Shown: positions 26,773 to 37,058, numbered from the stretch's first letter. The stretch: DNA of 64,000 nucleotides from Pseudomonas syringae CC1557 (GCF_000452705.1 NZ_CP007014.1:5548501-5612500), one strand, 5' to 3'. Numbers and translations are program-made. The notes: generated from the letters alone by a model not told the origin.

Positions 26773-29700
26773 ATGAAGACATTACTCCGCCTGTTAAAAA
26801 GTTTCTGGTTCCTGGTCCCGATACTGTGGCTGATCAGCCTGGCTGTCTGCTGGTTTTTCGCCCCCAGGATCAGTTGGCTGCAAGGCTACACGCTCGAAGC
26901 GATGGCGATCATCAGCGCCTTCTACCTGCTGTTGATCGTACTGCGCCAATACCGACGGATTCGTACCGAACATAACCTTGAGAATCTGGTTCAGATCGAA
27001 GTTGACCGCTCGCTGAAGTCCACCGGTGAGTTCCGTGATCAGCAAGTGCTGCGCGACCGCCTCAAGCATGCCATTGCCATGCTGCGCACCGATCGCTCGG
27101 CAGGCGGTGGCGGTTCATCGGCGCTCTACGACCTGCCGTGGTATCTGGTCATCGGCATGTCAGCGGCGGGCAAGACCTCGTTGCTGACGCGTTCCGGCCT
27201 GTCCGCCAGCATTGCCAGCAGCGCCAATGACACGGAAAGCGGCACCCAGCACTGCGATTGGTACTTCAGCCCTGAAGCGGTGATGATCGACACTGCTGGC
27301 CGCTATCTTCGCGACGATCAGTCCGCCAGCGAGTTCGCGGCGTTCCTGCGTATGCTCAAAAAGCAACGCAGCAAGGCCGCCGTCAATGGTCTGGTACTGG
27401 TGGTCAGTCTGCCGGAGCTGTTGGCAGCCTCTAGCGCAGAACGTAACGAAATGGGTGCGCGCCTGGTCACGCGCATCGAGGAATACACTGATTGCCTGGA
27501 TGCCAATCCGCCGATCTACCTGATGTTGACCAAGACCGACCAACTGCCCGGCTTCAACCAGGCCTTCGACGGCATGGATCTGAACGAGCGCCAGCAGCCG
27601 CTGGGCATGACGTTCGGTCTGACCGAGATCAACACCGAAAGCCTGCGCACCGTGCTCGATCGCAAGCTGGCGAACCTGCAGGCGCATGTCAGTCGCCACG
27701 TCGATGCACAGATCATTGCGCTGGGTGCCGACGCCAACAGCGCCCTGCTGAACTTCCCCAACTACTTTGCCGAGCTGTCGACAATACTCGAGCAGTTCCT
27801 GCAGCATTTCGCGCGAAGTAACGTCAACGGTACTCAGTTGTTGCTGCGCGGCCTGTATTTCACCAGTGCCCTGCAAACCGACAAGCAACTGACACCGGTG
27901 TATGAAGACGAGCTTACAGAGTCGTTCGTCTTGCGGCCAGCGAAGCCACCTGGTGCAGTGGAAGAAGATGAACCCCGGAAAATCAGTGATCGCAGTTACT
28001 TCATCACCGACACCTTCCGCCGCGTCATTTTCCCCGACCGTGACCTGACCCTGTATCAGTCACGGCATGGCCGCGACCGGTCAATTGGCCCGATCGTCAT
28101 CGCAGCGGCGCTGTTCGCCGGGCTGGCCTTTATCGGCTGGCAGGCCTTGTCGTTCCAGAAAAACCGCGAGTGGCTGGCCAACATCAGCCAGCAGTTGAGC
28201 GAACTGGAGCAGTCCCCGGACCGGGCACAACGCCTTGCCTCCGGCCAAGGCCTGGAACTGCTGCGTAATCAGTTGGCGGCCATCGAGAAATACCGTACCA
28301 AAGGCGTCCCGCTGCAACTCAGTGGCGGGCTGTATCGCGGCGATGACATTTACCTTGCCACCCAGACCGCCTACTTGCAGCAACTGCGCACTCAGGCGCT
28401 GGAACCGATCACGTTGAAGCTGCAATTGCAGATGCGTGAATTCAACGAGTTCGCCAAAACCATGGATCCGCAGTACGGCTCCGGGGCTACACCAGCACGT
28501 CCGGACACCAGAGCAGGCAAGGTACGTGCTCAGGGCCAGAAACTGCTGGACCGTGGCGCTCGCAATGTAGCGGCAGGCCGTCCGACCAGCCTGAGCAGCA
28601 TCCCGCGCAGCACTGGCGACGTTACCAACCGCCTGACAGGTGCAGCGAGAGGCACGGCCGGCCAGACACGCAGCGAGGCGATTGCCGCCCTGCGCAACCC
28701 GGCCACTGCCAACGATGCCGCCGAGCTATCGGCGACAACAGGCGGCTTGTCGTTGTCGGAAGAAATGCTTGGACGACTCGATGAACGGCAGGTCGCGTCC
28801 ATCATCGAGTCATACAACGCCCTCAAGCTCTATCTGATCCTGACTCAACCGACCACGCACCCGGAGACCGAATTCGTCGACGTGGCACTGCCGGTGGCCT
28901 GGACGGATATTTCCAGCGAGGCCAACCCGATAAGCAACGACGTTATCGAGGACAACTCGCCGGTTTACGTGCAATTGCTCAAAAATGGCGTCGCGCCAGC
29001 CATGCCGCGCAATGAACAGTTGATCGATGAAACCCGCAAGAGCCTGAAGTTTTTCATGATTTCCAGTTCGCTGGTGGACCGTGAATACCTGCGCCTGCAG
29101 CTGGAATCCAGCCGGCAGTTCCCCGCTATCGGCCTGAATGATCTGGTGCCGATGCCTGGCCGCCAACTGTTGTATGGCTCGGAAGCCGTATCTGCGATCT
29201 TCACTCGCCAGGGTTGGGAAACATTTGTGAAGCCCGAGCTGATCAAACTGGTATCGGGCAATCTGCAAAACGAATCGGACTGGGTACTCGACGGCGACGG
29301 TGGCGACAGCGTGGTGCAAAAAGCCAACTTCGTCCGTGAATTCATGGCTCGTTACAAGCGTGATTACACACAGGTCTGGTACACCATGATTGACAGCGTC
29401 GGCGTGCGTCGCTTCAGCGACATGGCCAACGCCACGCAGCAACTGTCGTTGCTCAGTGACGTGCGTAACTCTCCGGTGAAACTGCTGCTCTCGGCCGTCA
29501 ACGACAACACTCAATGGGACGTGCCTGCAACTCATGAAGTGCAACCGAACGGGATCAAGCGCGACGACGGCTTCTGGGGCAAGGTCACCGGTATCCTCGA
29601 CAACAAGGAAGCCGCAGCCAGCGTTCTGGTTTCGCCTCTGCCAGCCGTCGACGACGGCAGTCTGGCCAAGCGTTTCGAACCTGTGTCACGGGTCTTCGCA

Positions 29701-30693
29701 GCACAGAACGCCGAGGGCGCCGACAGCACGATCATGGATCGCTACCTTGCAGCCCTGCGCAAACTCAAGGTGCGGATGAACAATATTCAGCGCTCGCAAG
29801 ATGTGGGTAAAAGCAGTAAGCAGCTGATCAGCGAAACGCTGGAAGGGCAGCCAAGCGAAGTGACCAATGTCCGTAACTACGTAGAAACCACGGTTGATAC
29901 CAGCCAGGGCGGTCTTTCCAACTCGCTGCAAACCCTGTTCAGCCTGCCGATCCAGTTTGCCTGGGAAACCTTGCGTGATCCGGCTGGCGAACAAATCGCC
30001 AAGGCCTGGGCCAAACAAGTCGCCAAGCCTTGGGAACAGGTTATGGCGCATCGTTATCCGATCGCGCCCGACAGCCGCAATGAAGCGTCGGTGAAGGATC
30101 TGCAACGCTTCGTCGATCCGGAGTCAGGCCTGCTGCCGAATTTCAAACGTAACGAAATCGGCAACCTGTCCGATGGTGAAGGCCTGGGCATGAGCAGTGG
30201 AGCCAAAGCCGCACCGTTGGTGAATCCTAAACTGGTCAGCAACATCGACAAGGCCAGCTCGCTGGGCGAAGTCATTGCCAGCCTCTCGGATCGCGACAAC
30301 GGCTTCGAGATCATGCTGGAGCCGTCGGCCTACTTCACCGACATCATCTTCACGCTGGACGGCCAGGAGCAGCATTACCGCAATGGCAAGACGAGTTGGA
30401 GCCGCTTCTCGTGGCCGGGCACCACGACCGCACCGGGCGCACGCCTGGATGTGGTCACGCTGACTGGCGAGCGCATCACCGTGTTCGACTACACAGGTCG
30501 CTGGGGCCTGCTGCGTATGAACGACAGCGCACGCGTCGCCGACCTTGATGGCATCCAGCAGCGTTTCAGCTGGAACACTGCCAAAGGGCCGGTTAGCCTC
30601 GTGGTTCGCAACTACGGCGGCGTGAAGCTGACCGACCTGGCGAATGTGAAAGCGCTGAGCGCTCTGAATGCAACTGACGGGCGGACCAAGTGA
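26773..30693 (+). CDS. tssM: T6SS membrane complex protein TssM (IcmF)
   Basis: A 1306-residue IcmF. Two N-terminal membrane helices (about 11-29 and 42-58) precede a cytoplasmic NTPase-like domain with an intact Walker A GMSAAGKT (128-135) and a DTAGRY Walker B-like segment. A third helix near residue 440 (IVIAAALFAGLAFIGWQAL) leads into a long periplasmic part that reaches TssJ. The C-terminal EPSAYFTDIIFTLDGQEQ is typical of the family end. Length is slightly above the usual 1100-1200, mainly from a Gly/Ala/Arg/Thr-rich insert at about 570-655. It sits 30 bases after tssL. Confidence 0.96.
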   Translation: MKTLLRLLKSFWFLVPILWLISLAVCWFFAPRISWLQGYTLEAMAIISAFYLLLIVLRQYRRIRTEHNLENLVQIEVDRSLKSTGEFRDQQVLRDRLKHAIAMLRTDRSAGGGGSSALYDLPWYLVIGMSAAGKTSLLTRSGLSASIASSANDTESGTQHCDWYFSPEAVMIDTAGRYLRDDQSASEFAAFLRMLKKQRSKAAVNGLVLVVSLPELLAASSAERNEMGARLVTRIEEYTDCLDANPPIYLMLTKTDQLPGFNQAFDGMDLNERQQPLGMTFGLTEINTESLRTVLDRKLANLQAHVSRHVDAQIIALGADANSALLNFPNYFAELSTILEQFLQHFARSNVNGTQLLLRGLYFTSALQTDKQLTPVYEDELTESFVLRPAKPPGAVEEDEPRKISDRSYFITDTFRRVIFPDRDLTLYQSRHGRDRSIGPIVIAAALFAGLAFIGWQALSFQKNREWLANISQQLSELEQSPDRAQRLASGQGLELLRNQLAAIEKYRTKGVPLQLSGGLYRGDDIYLATQTAYLQQLRTQALEPITLKLQLQMREFNEFAKTMDPQYGSGATPARPDTRAGKVRAQGQKLLDRGARNVAAGRPTSLSSIPRSTGDVTNRLTGAARGTAGQTRSEAIAALRNPATANDAAELSATTGGLSLSEEMLGRLDERQVASIIESYNALKLYLILTQPTTHPETEFVDVALPVAWTDISSEANPISNDVIEDNSPVYVQLLKNGVAPAMPRNEQLIDETRKSLKFFMISSSLVDREYLRLQLESSRQFPAIGLNDLVPMPGRQLLYGSEAVSAIFTRQGWETFVKPELIKLVSGNLQNESDWVLDGDGGDSVVQKANFVREFMARYKRDYTQVWYTMIDSVGVRRFSDMANATQQLSLLSDVRNSPVKLLLSAVNDNTQWDVPATHEVQPNGIKRDDGFWGKVTGILDNKEAAASVLVSPLPAVDDGSLAKRFEPVSRVFAAQNAEGADSTIMDRYLAALRKLKVRMNNIQRSQDVGKSSKQLISETLEGQPSEVTNVRNYVETTVDTSQGGLSNSLQTLFSLPIQFAWETLRDPAGEQIAKAWAKQVAKPWEQVMAHRYPIAPDSRNEASVKDLQRFVDPESGLLPNFKRNEIGNLSDGEGLGMSSGAKAAPLVNPKLVSNIDKASSLGEVIASLSDRDNGFEIMLEPSAYFTDIIFTLDGQEQHYRNGKTSWSRFSWPGTTTAPGARLDVVTLTGERITVFDYTGRWGLLRMNDSARVADLDGIQQRFSWNTAKGPVSLVVRNYGGVKLTDLANVKALSALNATDGRTK

Positions 30694-30724
30694 AGATGAG
30701 CATGCCGGTTCTGGAGGGTAGTCG

Positions 30725-31648
30725 ATGATTGGCTGCTTCGGAAAAGTCCCCGCGAGCGCAGATTTCGTCAGCCTGCATGGCGCCAGTGACGATGTCTGCG
30801 AGTTCGATGCCTGGCTGCAAGGCGCACTCGCCGACATGCAGCATCGCGAAGACTGGCGCACGCTGTTCGATAAGTTGCCCGTGTGTTTCTTCAGTTATCG
30901 GGCGCGCAGCGGCAACTGGCTGGTGGGCGGTTTGATCAGTTCCCGGGACTCCAGCGCGCGGCGTTATCCGTTCTTCATCTTTCAGACGGTGAAGTCCAGT
31001 GATGCCGGGCTGTTTGTAAACCCTTTTACCCTGAGCGAGCTGTTCGCCGGGCAAATCAAACCGCTGCTGCACATGGCCGAGCAAGGAGAAAGCACCTCGG
31101 TGCTGTTCGAGCGCATCAGGGCCTTGCGCCCGCTGCAAGGTCAGGACTTCGAACTGTTTCGGCGCGTACATGAAAAGTTTCTGGTGAACTTCACTCTGCG
31201 TGACATTGCGGCCTCGCTGGAGAGCTCATACCCCGAGTTCATCAGCAATGCCGTGCTCACCAGACTGCAAGCGCTGGGTCGCCCTTCGTATAGACCCCCT
31301 ATCGGCATTTCCCTGCCACTGCCTGCGGAACGAGGCTTGAAGAACCCGACCGCAGATCTGTGGGTCAACTGGTTGACGCGCATTGATACAAACAAGGCCG
31401 TGCCGCAGATCAGCATTCTGGCGGATGACTTCATGCGCCCCCGACTGTTCTGCTTTCCGTCCCGCAACACCGCAGGTGTGTACCGGGTAGTAACCGGTGT
31501 GGGTGAACATTCGGAGAACTATGACGTGCTGGCACCCTTCGACGCGTTCGACGAACACCACCGAGGCCATGTGTTTCCAGACATTGACCGCCCTCTTTAT
31601 GACGTTATCGACCGTTTTGTCGATGTGCTGGATTTGAAGCCCGTATGA
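30725..31648 (+). CDS. tagF: T6SS-associated protein TagF
   Basis: A 307-residue TagF/SciT/ImpM-type protein. The N-terminal hallmark is GCFGKVPASADFV, and the domain continues to about residue 130. The extended C-terminal half contains SLPLPAER and VNWLTR. In Pseudomonas aeruginosa TagF represses T6SS firing post-translationally by acting on Fha. No ppkA, pppA or fha gene lies in this window, so its partner is not evident. The gene overlaps the next by 4 bases (ATGA). Confidence 0.9.
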   Translation: MIGCFGKVPASADFVSLHGASDDVCEFDAWLQGALADMQHREDWRTLFDKLPVCFFSYRARSGNWLVGGLISSRDSSARRYPFFIFQTVKSSDAGLFVNPFTLSELFAGQIKPLLHMAEQGESTSVLFERIRALRPLQGQDFELFRRVHEKFLVNFTLRDIAASLESSYPEFISNAVLTRLQALGRPSYRPPIGISLPLPAERGLKNPTADLWVNWLTRIDTNKAVPQISILADDFMRPRLFCFPSRNTAGVYRVVTGVGEHSENYDVLAPFDAFDEHHRGHVFPDIDRPLYDVIDRFVDVLDLKPV

Positions 31649-34137
31649 ACAAGATCAAGTATTACTTCCTGCGCTACCAGCCCTACATCCTAGGGGTCTG
31701 CTTCTTCCTGGCGATTTTTGTTGTCTGGATGATCGGGCGTGCCTTGGGCTTCAGCTCGATGAATAGCCTGCTGACGGGCATCGGTCTGTTTCTGCTGCTA
31801 TCAGCCGCTTATGTTTTGCTGCTGTATCGAGGTGTGTCCCAGCATCAGAATCTTGAAGGCCTGCTGCGCGACGACGCCGATCAGGCGGTACTCAATGCAA
31901 GCCCGGCGGATCGCGAAGAGATCAGCCTGTTGCGCGAGCGCCTGCTGCAAAGCATCGAACGCCTGCAGAGCAACAAATCGAACGGCACCAACGCCAAGGA
32001 CGCGCTTTACGCTCTGCCGTGGTATCTGGTCGTCGGTCAGCCAGCGGCCGGTAAAAGCACCATGCTCTACCAGTCGGGCCTCAATTTCCCTTATGCCGAG
32101 CGCGAAGGCGCACGCGTCGCAGGGCTGGGTGGCACGCGCAACTGCGACTGGTTCTTCAGCTCTGAAGCGGTGCTACTGGACACCGCTGGCCGCTACATGA
32201 ATGACCAGGAAGAAGCCGGCAAATGGCGAGCCTTTCTGCAACTGCTGCGTCAGCATCGCCAACGCAGGCCGCTCAACGGGCTGATTGTGACGGTCAGCAT
32301 CCACGACATCCTGCAATCCTCGGTCGATGATCAGGAGCGCATTGCCAAGCGTCTGCGCGAACGAATCCAGGAAACCCATGAGCTGCTGGAAGTGCGCCTG
32401 CCGGTGTATCTGGTGTTCACCAAATGTGACCTGGTGCCAGGTTTTGTACCGTTCTATCGGCAACTGGACGACGTGGCGCGTGGCGAAGTCATGGGCAAGA
32501 CCTTCCCGCACAAGGGCTATGAACAGGCCGACTGGGGCCAGCGCTTCGGTGTGGCGATGGAAGAACTGATCAATTACTGGAAAGAGGTGGCGAACCAGCA
32601 ACTGGTGCTTCAGGACATTCAGATCACCCGTCAGGACACAGCGGTGTATCGATTCCCGCTGGAACTGGAAGCGCTGAAACCGCGCCTTCAGTTGTTCGTC
32701 GATGCCCTGCTGCGCGCCAATCCATACCAGAGCGCCGAGATGCTGCGCGGCTTCTACTTCACCAGTGCACTGGACGCCGATCAGCCAGAAATGGGCGGAC
32801 ACACTCGCCAGGTTACCGAGCGATTCCTGCTGGAAAGCGAGCAGGAGGCTGTCGATGGCAATGCACAGCCGCGCCCGCTGTTCATCAACAGCCTGTTCCG
32901 TAAAGTGATCATCCCCGATCAGCATCTGGTGGCGCTGTACACCACCAACCATCGAGAGCGTCGCCGCAAGGCTGCCTGGATCGGCGGTGCCAGCCTTGTT
33001 GCCCTGCTGCTGTGCAGCCTGTGGGGTTGGTCGTACTGGAACAACAAGGACAACATTCAGTCAATTTCCACCGAACTTGCCCAGGCCGCGGCCGATGACA
33101 GCAAAGCCACCGGGCAGTACACCGAGTGGCAGACCCTGGATCGCCTGCGCTTCTGGACATCGCTTTATTATGGCCGGCACCACGACGAAGGTGTGCCGTT
33201 GCGCATGCGTCTGGGTCTCTACAGGGGCTATGACGTCGAGCCGCTGCTGCGCACGCGCTACTTCAATCGTCTGGAAACGGTGATGCTCAAACCGACTGCC
33301 GACAACCTGACGCGCTCGCTTTACCTGCTGACCACCATCAAGGTCTATCAGCGCAATGCCAAGGACCTGACACCGGTTACCGGCGTCGACAGCGTCGAGC
33401 CCAAGGCGCTGCCGCCAGATAACCGCGCGCAATCCATCGCCGCCTTCGGCAAGGCTACGCTGGACACCTACGTGATGTTGTCGCGCGCCCAGCGTGAAAA
33501 GGCTGACCCGGCGTTCCTGAAAGCGAAGATGCCTGATTACTGGTATCCGGCCATTGCGCGTCAGACCGGCAAGACCATCACCGCGAATGCCGAGGCAGGC
33601 TCCAATCTGGATTACGAGTACGCCAGTCGGCAGATCAACTTCTACAGCGATCAGATTCATGAACTGGACGTGCCACGGATTCTCGACAACGCATTTCTGA
33701 CATCCAGTTCGCGTAATTACATCAATAGCCTGCTGACGCAGTCGTTGAAGGCTATCGAAACCATCACGCTGGAATCGGACACGCTGTTTGCCTTTGGTCG
33801 TGCAGACTTCCAGAGCCTGAAAGTCGAAGGTCAAAACCAACTGAGCGCGATCGCCGGCAAGCTGCTGAGCACGCCCAACATCGGCAAGATTGTGATTGCA
33901 GGTCACGCTGACCAATTGGGTGACCCGCAAAGCAACATGCAGGTGTCCAAACAGCGTGCGCAGACCATCAAGACTTATCTGGTCGGCAAGGGCGTGCCCG
34001 CAGAGCTGGTGGACGCGGTCGGTGAAGGCAGCGAGAAGCCCCTGGTTAAATGCGACATGCAGCAACCCAGGGCTCAGTTGATTCAGTGTCTTGAGCCGAA
34101 TCGACGCGTGGAGATCGAAGTACGCGCACTTAATTGA
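31645..34137 (+). CDS. Short IcmF-like protein with C-terminal OmpA domain
   Basis: An 830-residue protein. Residues 1-450 resemble TssM: two membrane helices (about 14-32 and 42-60), Walker A GQPAAGKS (131-138), LLDTAGRYM, and a third helix near 447-462. The periplasmic part is much shorter than in TssM. Residues about 710-828 form an OmpA/MotB-type peptidoglycan-binding domain (LFAFGRADFQSLKVEG, IVIAGHADQLGDPQSNMQVSKQRA, PNRRVEIEV). It probably anchors the membrane complex to the cell wall, a role carried by TssL or TagL in other systems. It follows tagF with a 4-base overlap. Confidence 0.88.
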   Translation: MNKIKYYFLRYQPYILGVCFFLAIFVVWMIGRALGFSSMNSLLTGIGLFLLLSAAYVLLLYRGVSQHQNLEGLLRDDADQAVLNASPADREEISLLRERLLQSIERLQSNKSNGTNAKDALYALPWYLVVGQPAAGKSTMLYQSGLNFPYAEREGARVAGLGGTRNCDWFFSSEAVLLDTAGRYMNDQEEAGKWRAFLQLLRQHRQRRPLNGLIVTVSIHDILQSSVDDQERIAKRLRERIQETHELLEVRLPVYLVFTKCDLVPGFVPFYRQLDDVARGEVMGKTFPHKGYEQADWGQRFGVAMEELINYWKEVANQQLVLQDIQITRQDTAVYRFPLELEALKPRLQLFVDALLRANPYQSAEMLRGFYFTSALDADQPEMGGHTRQVTERFLLESEQEAVDGNAQPRPLFINSLFRKVIIPDQHLVALYTTNHRERRRKAAWIGGASLVALLLCSLWGWSYWNNKDNIQSISTELAQAAADDSKATGQYTEWQTLDRLRFWTSLYYGRHHDEGVPLRMRLGLYRGYDVEPLLRTRYFNRLETVMLKPTADNLTRSLYLLTTIKVYQRNAKDLTPVTGVDSVEPKALPPDNRAQSIAAFGKATLDTYVMLSRAQREKADPAFLKAKMPDYWYPAIARQTGKTITANAEAGSNLDYEYASRQINFYSDQIHELDVPRILDNAFLTSSSRNYINSLLTQSLKAIETITLESDTLFAFGRADFQSLKVEGQNQLSAIAGKLLSTPNIGKIVIAGHADQLGDPQSNMQVSKQRAQTIKTYLVGKGVPAELVDAVGEGSEKPLVKCDMQQPRAQLIQCLEPNRRVEIEVRALN

Positions 34138-34293
34138 TCGCGCGTTCGCAAGCAAACCGAAGCTCGGGTTGTCCATATGAGACCGGGGCCGTGGCAAGAG
34201 AACCTTTCTTGATTGTTTCAGGAAGGTTAATCAAAAGGGCCGTGTTCTGTCCGCAGACGCCACGGCTTTAAATGAAGTAAGGAGAAGCAGAAA

Positions 34294-34812
34294 ATGGCAT
34301 TTGACGCATACATCCAAATCGACGGTATCCCAGGCGAAGTTCTGGACGACAAGCACAAGGACTGGATCGAAGTGCTGGGCTACGAGTTCGGCGCTACCCA
34401 GGCCACCTCCGCGACTGCCAGCTCGTCGGGCGGTGCTTCGTCCGAGCGCGTTGCATTGAGCGACTTCAGCATCCGCAAGTCTGTGGACAAGGCTTCTGCC
34501 AAGCTGTTCGAAGCATGCTGCAAAGGTACTCACATCGCCAAAATCCAGTTGAACGTCAACCGTGCAGGCGGCGACAAGCTGACCTACCTGACCATCAACC
34601 TGGAAGAAGTGGTCGTATCTTCCGTGAAAGCTATTGCTGGCGGTAGCCAGAAGGGCGAAGACAACGCAGTCAGCGATCTGCCGATTGAAGAAATCAGCTT
34701 CAACTTCGCTCGCATCAAGACCACCTACACCCAACAGAGCCGTTCCGATGGCCAGGGTGGCGGTAACGTCACCGGCGGCTGGGACCGCACTGCGAACAAA
34801 GTCTTCGCATAA
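34294..34812 (+). CDS. hcp: T6SS tube protein Hcp
   Basis: A 172-residue Hcp1-family protein (FDAYIQIDGIPGEVLDDKHKDWIEVLGYEFG at the start). It forms hexameric rings stacked as the inner tube and is secreted. GGAG lies about 10 bases before the ATG. The 156-base gap before the gene and the strong codon bias fit separate, high expression, though no promoter box can be named with confidence. Confidence 0.96.
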   Translation: MAFDAYIQIDGIPGEVLDDKHKDWIEVLGYEFGATQATSATASSSGGASSERVALSDFSIRKSVDKASAKLFEACCKGTHIAKIQLNVNRAGGDKLTYLTINLEEVVVSSVKAIAGGSQKGEDNAVSDLPIEEISFNFARIKTTYTQQSRSDGQGGGNVTGGWDRTANKVFA

Positions 34813-34904
34813 GTCTGTGACACCTCGGGTCGCGCACGCGGCCCGTCTTCAGCGCCGTGTCTGTCCGGGCACGGTGTTCTTTTATCCTCTGATCAGAGTT
34901 GACC

Positions 34905-36002
34905 ATGTCTGAATTTCTCAACGACCTTTCGCTTGCCGATCTGACGGCGCCCATCAACGGGGGAAGCGGCGAAGACATGAGCTTTTCCACCCTGTTCGAT
35001 CAGGTCAAGGAAGCTCGTCGAGCAGACCCCGACTACCTCACCCAAGGTGACTGGCAAACCGATCTGAAGTCCTCGGACTGGGATCAGACCATCACGTTGG
35101 CCGCACAGGGCCTTGCCGAACAAAGCAAGGACCTGATGCTCGTCGCCTGGCTCAGCGAAGCCCTGGCGCACAAATACCACTTTGTCGGCATCACCTTCGG
35201 CCTGACCCTGGCCGAGCGGATTCTACAAAAGTTCTGGGACGATCTGTACCCGTCTCTGGAGGACGGCGTAGAAGAACGTGCCGCTCGCCTGGCATGGCTG
35301 AAAACCTCGCTGACCGAAGTCGTCGGCGGACTGCCGATCACTCAGGGGCAGAGCTTTGGCCTATTGCGCTACGACGAGTCGCGCCACGTGGAAAACCTCG
35401 CGCTGCAAAACCCCAAGGCCATGCAGGCCGCTGTTGACGAAGGCAAGATCAACGCCGAAATCTTCCAGCGCTCGGTCGTCCTCACCGACTCGGACCACCT
35501 GCGCCTCAAGGCCAGCGAAATCGCCGCCAGCCTCTATGCCTGCCAACAGCTCCAGGCCACCGCCGACACACTGTTCGGCCGCGACGCGCCAAGCCTCGTC
35601 ACCCTCAGCGACATCCTGCAACGCGCCGGGCAACTGACCGAAAAGCTGCTCAAGGACCGAGGCATCGAACTGAGCCCGGCCCCCGCCGCCACGGTTCAGG
35701 CCGCACCCGAAATCGCCGTCGCCCAACCCGCAGGTGCCGTAATGACCCAGGCCAGCCAGGACAGCGCGTCCGCACCACTGCGCACAACCCCGACCACACG
35801 CGACGAAGCCTTCACCATGCTCGCCGGCATCGCACAGTTCTTCAAAAACACCGAACCCCAAAGCCCCGTCCCGTACCTCATCGAGCGCGCCATCAAGTGG
35901 GGCAACATGCCGCTGGAAGGCTGGCTGAACGACGTCATCAAAGACAGCAACGTCGTGGACAGCATTCGCGATGTGCTGGGTACGAAAGAGCCTAAGCAGT
36001 AA
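34905..36002 (+). CDS. tssA: T6SS cap/baseplate protein TssA (ImpA_N type)
   Basis: A 365-residue protein with an ImpA-type N-terminal domain: LTAPINGGSGEDMSF, followed by RRADPDYLTQGDWQTDLKSSDW. A Pro/Ala-rich linker (about 255-290) leads to a C-terminal helical segment ending VIKDSNVVDSIRDVLG. TssA starts or caps sheath assembly. The ATG at 34905 is preferred to a TTG two codons upstream. Being last in the cluster rather than first is a shuffled order compared with many T6SS loci. Confidence 0.92.
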   Translation: MSEFLNDLSLADLTAPINGGSGEDMSFSTLFDQVKEARRADPDYLTQGDWQTDLKSSDWDQTITLAAQGLAEQSKDLMLVAWLSEALAHKYHFVGITFGLTLAERILQKFWDDLYPSLEDGVEERAARLAWLKTSLTEVVGGLPITQGQSFGLLRYDESRHVENLALQNPKAMQAAVDEGKINAEIFQRSVVLTDSDHLRLKASEIAASLYACQQLQATADTLFGRDAPSLVTLSDILQRAGQLTEKLLKDRGIELSPAPAATVQAAPEIAVAQPAGAVMTQASQDSASAPLRTTPTTRDEAFTMLAGIAQFFKNTEPQSPVPYLIERAIKWGNMPLEGWLNDVIKDSNVVDSIRDVLGTKEPKQ

Positions 36003-36179
36003 GGGCAGTTTGTAGGATCGGTCTGTATGAACGTGCGTACAGACCATCAGGAAATGCACCACGGGGCGAGTCTGTCTGTACGACTGACGTGCCCATGATT
36101 TACCCGTATTTTGCGTCATACCCGGCGCTGCGACAGGGAACGACCATTCACGTGATTCACACACATCAGGGATTAGAGA

Positions 36180-36605
36180 ATGAACACGTCAGACCCGGTA
36201 AACGCATCAGGCCACTACAGCGATAAATGGAAAGAACGCTTCGCCTTTTTTGAAGCGAATGGCGGTCCGAGCGCACCGGGCTTCAGACCCGCGCTCAAGC
36301 AACTGCCGTTTCTGAAAAAAGTGAAAATCAACTTCAACTTCTTCGCGTTCTTTTTTGGGCCGGTTTACCTGTTCATCATGGGGTTATGGAAGAAGAACTT
36401 GTCCTTTATCGCGATCATGATAGTGGTGTCCGTCGCATCGGACATCGTGATGGAAATGTTTGATTTTCGCTACGCCAGAGAGGCCAGCTCTGCACTCGGT
36501 TTTGTGTTTAACGCGCTCTACGGGCAGCTGACTAACTATGCCTATTATCTCAATGAAGTGAAAGGCAAGCAGAGCTGGAATCCCTTTGAGGGGATACGTT
36601 GGTAA
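36180..36605 (+). CDS. DUF2628-type small membrane protein
   Basis: A 141-residue protein. The segment KVKINFNFFAFFFGPVYLFIMGLWKK followed by a second hydrophobic stretch (LSFIAIMIVVSVASDIVM) and NAxYYxxxN-like tail (ANYAYYLNEV-type) matches the DUF2628 family of small inner-membrane proteins. The role is unknown. It sits 177 bases after tssA on the same strand. GATTAGAGA before the ATG gives a fair ribosome site. Confidence 0.7.
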   Translation: MNTSDPVNASGHYSDKWKERFAFFEANGGPSAPGFRPALKQLPFLKKVKINFNFFAFFFGPVYLFIMGLWKKNLSFIAIMIVVSVASDIVMEMFDFRYAREASSALGFVFNALYGQLTNYAYYLNEVKGKQSWNPFEGIRW

Positions 36606-36640
36606 TGCGAGCACATGGATTCTATTTCAGGGAGATTTAA

Positions 36641-36961
36641 ATGTTTGAACCTGTAGCCATTACAGTAGTATTACTGTTTTTTTTAGCGCTGGGATTTTTT
36701 ACTGTCTACGCGCCGATTAGAACCATTGCTTCGTTGATTCGGCGTAACAATCCTCTTGACCGTGTGTCGCGGTTTTCTTACGCAATGTCGACCTGCTTAT
36801 CATTTCCCACGGCAGGCTATGCATTCCTCGTTGCTTTCGTTGATTCGGACCAGACCGAAACGTTTTTATGGCTTTCGGCCTATCTTTTTTTACAGGCAAT
36901 AATGATGGCGGTACTGATGATTAAAACCAGAGGACGCTCAAGGCTTGATAAATTTTTGTAG
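36641..36961 (+). CDS. Small membrane protein of unknown function
   Basis: A 106-residue protein with three hydrophobic segments (about residues 4-24, 46-66 and 74-93) and a basic C-terminus. I do not recognise it. GGGAG precedes the ATG by 8 bases. It lies 35 bases after the DUF2628 gene and is probably in the same transcript. Base composition is AT-richer than the tss genes, suggesting accessory origin. Confidence 0.6.
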   Translation: MFEPVAITVVLLFFLALGFFTVYAPIRTIASLIRRNNPLDRVSRFSYAMSTCLSFPTAGYAFLVAFVDSDQTETFLWLSAYLFLQAIMMAVLMIKTRGRSRLDKFL

Positions 36962-37058
36962 CTTCCTGGCGTTCGCCTCACATAGTTGAAGTCTGCCGTT
37001 TGTAAATCCCACCTCTCATTTGAACAGGCATGGAGCCATTACTCACAAGGAAGCCAAT

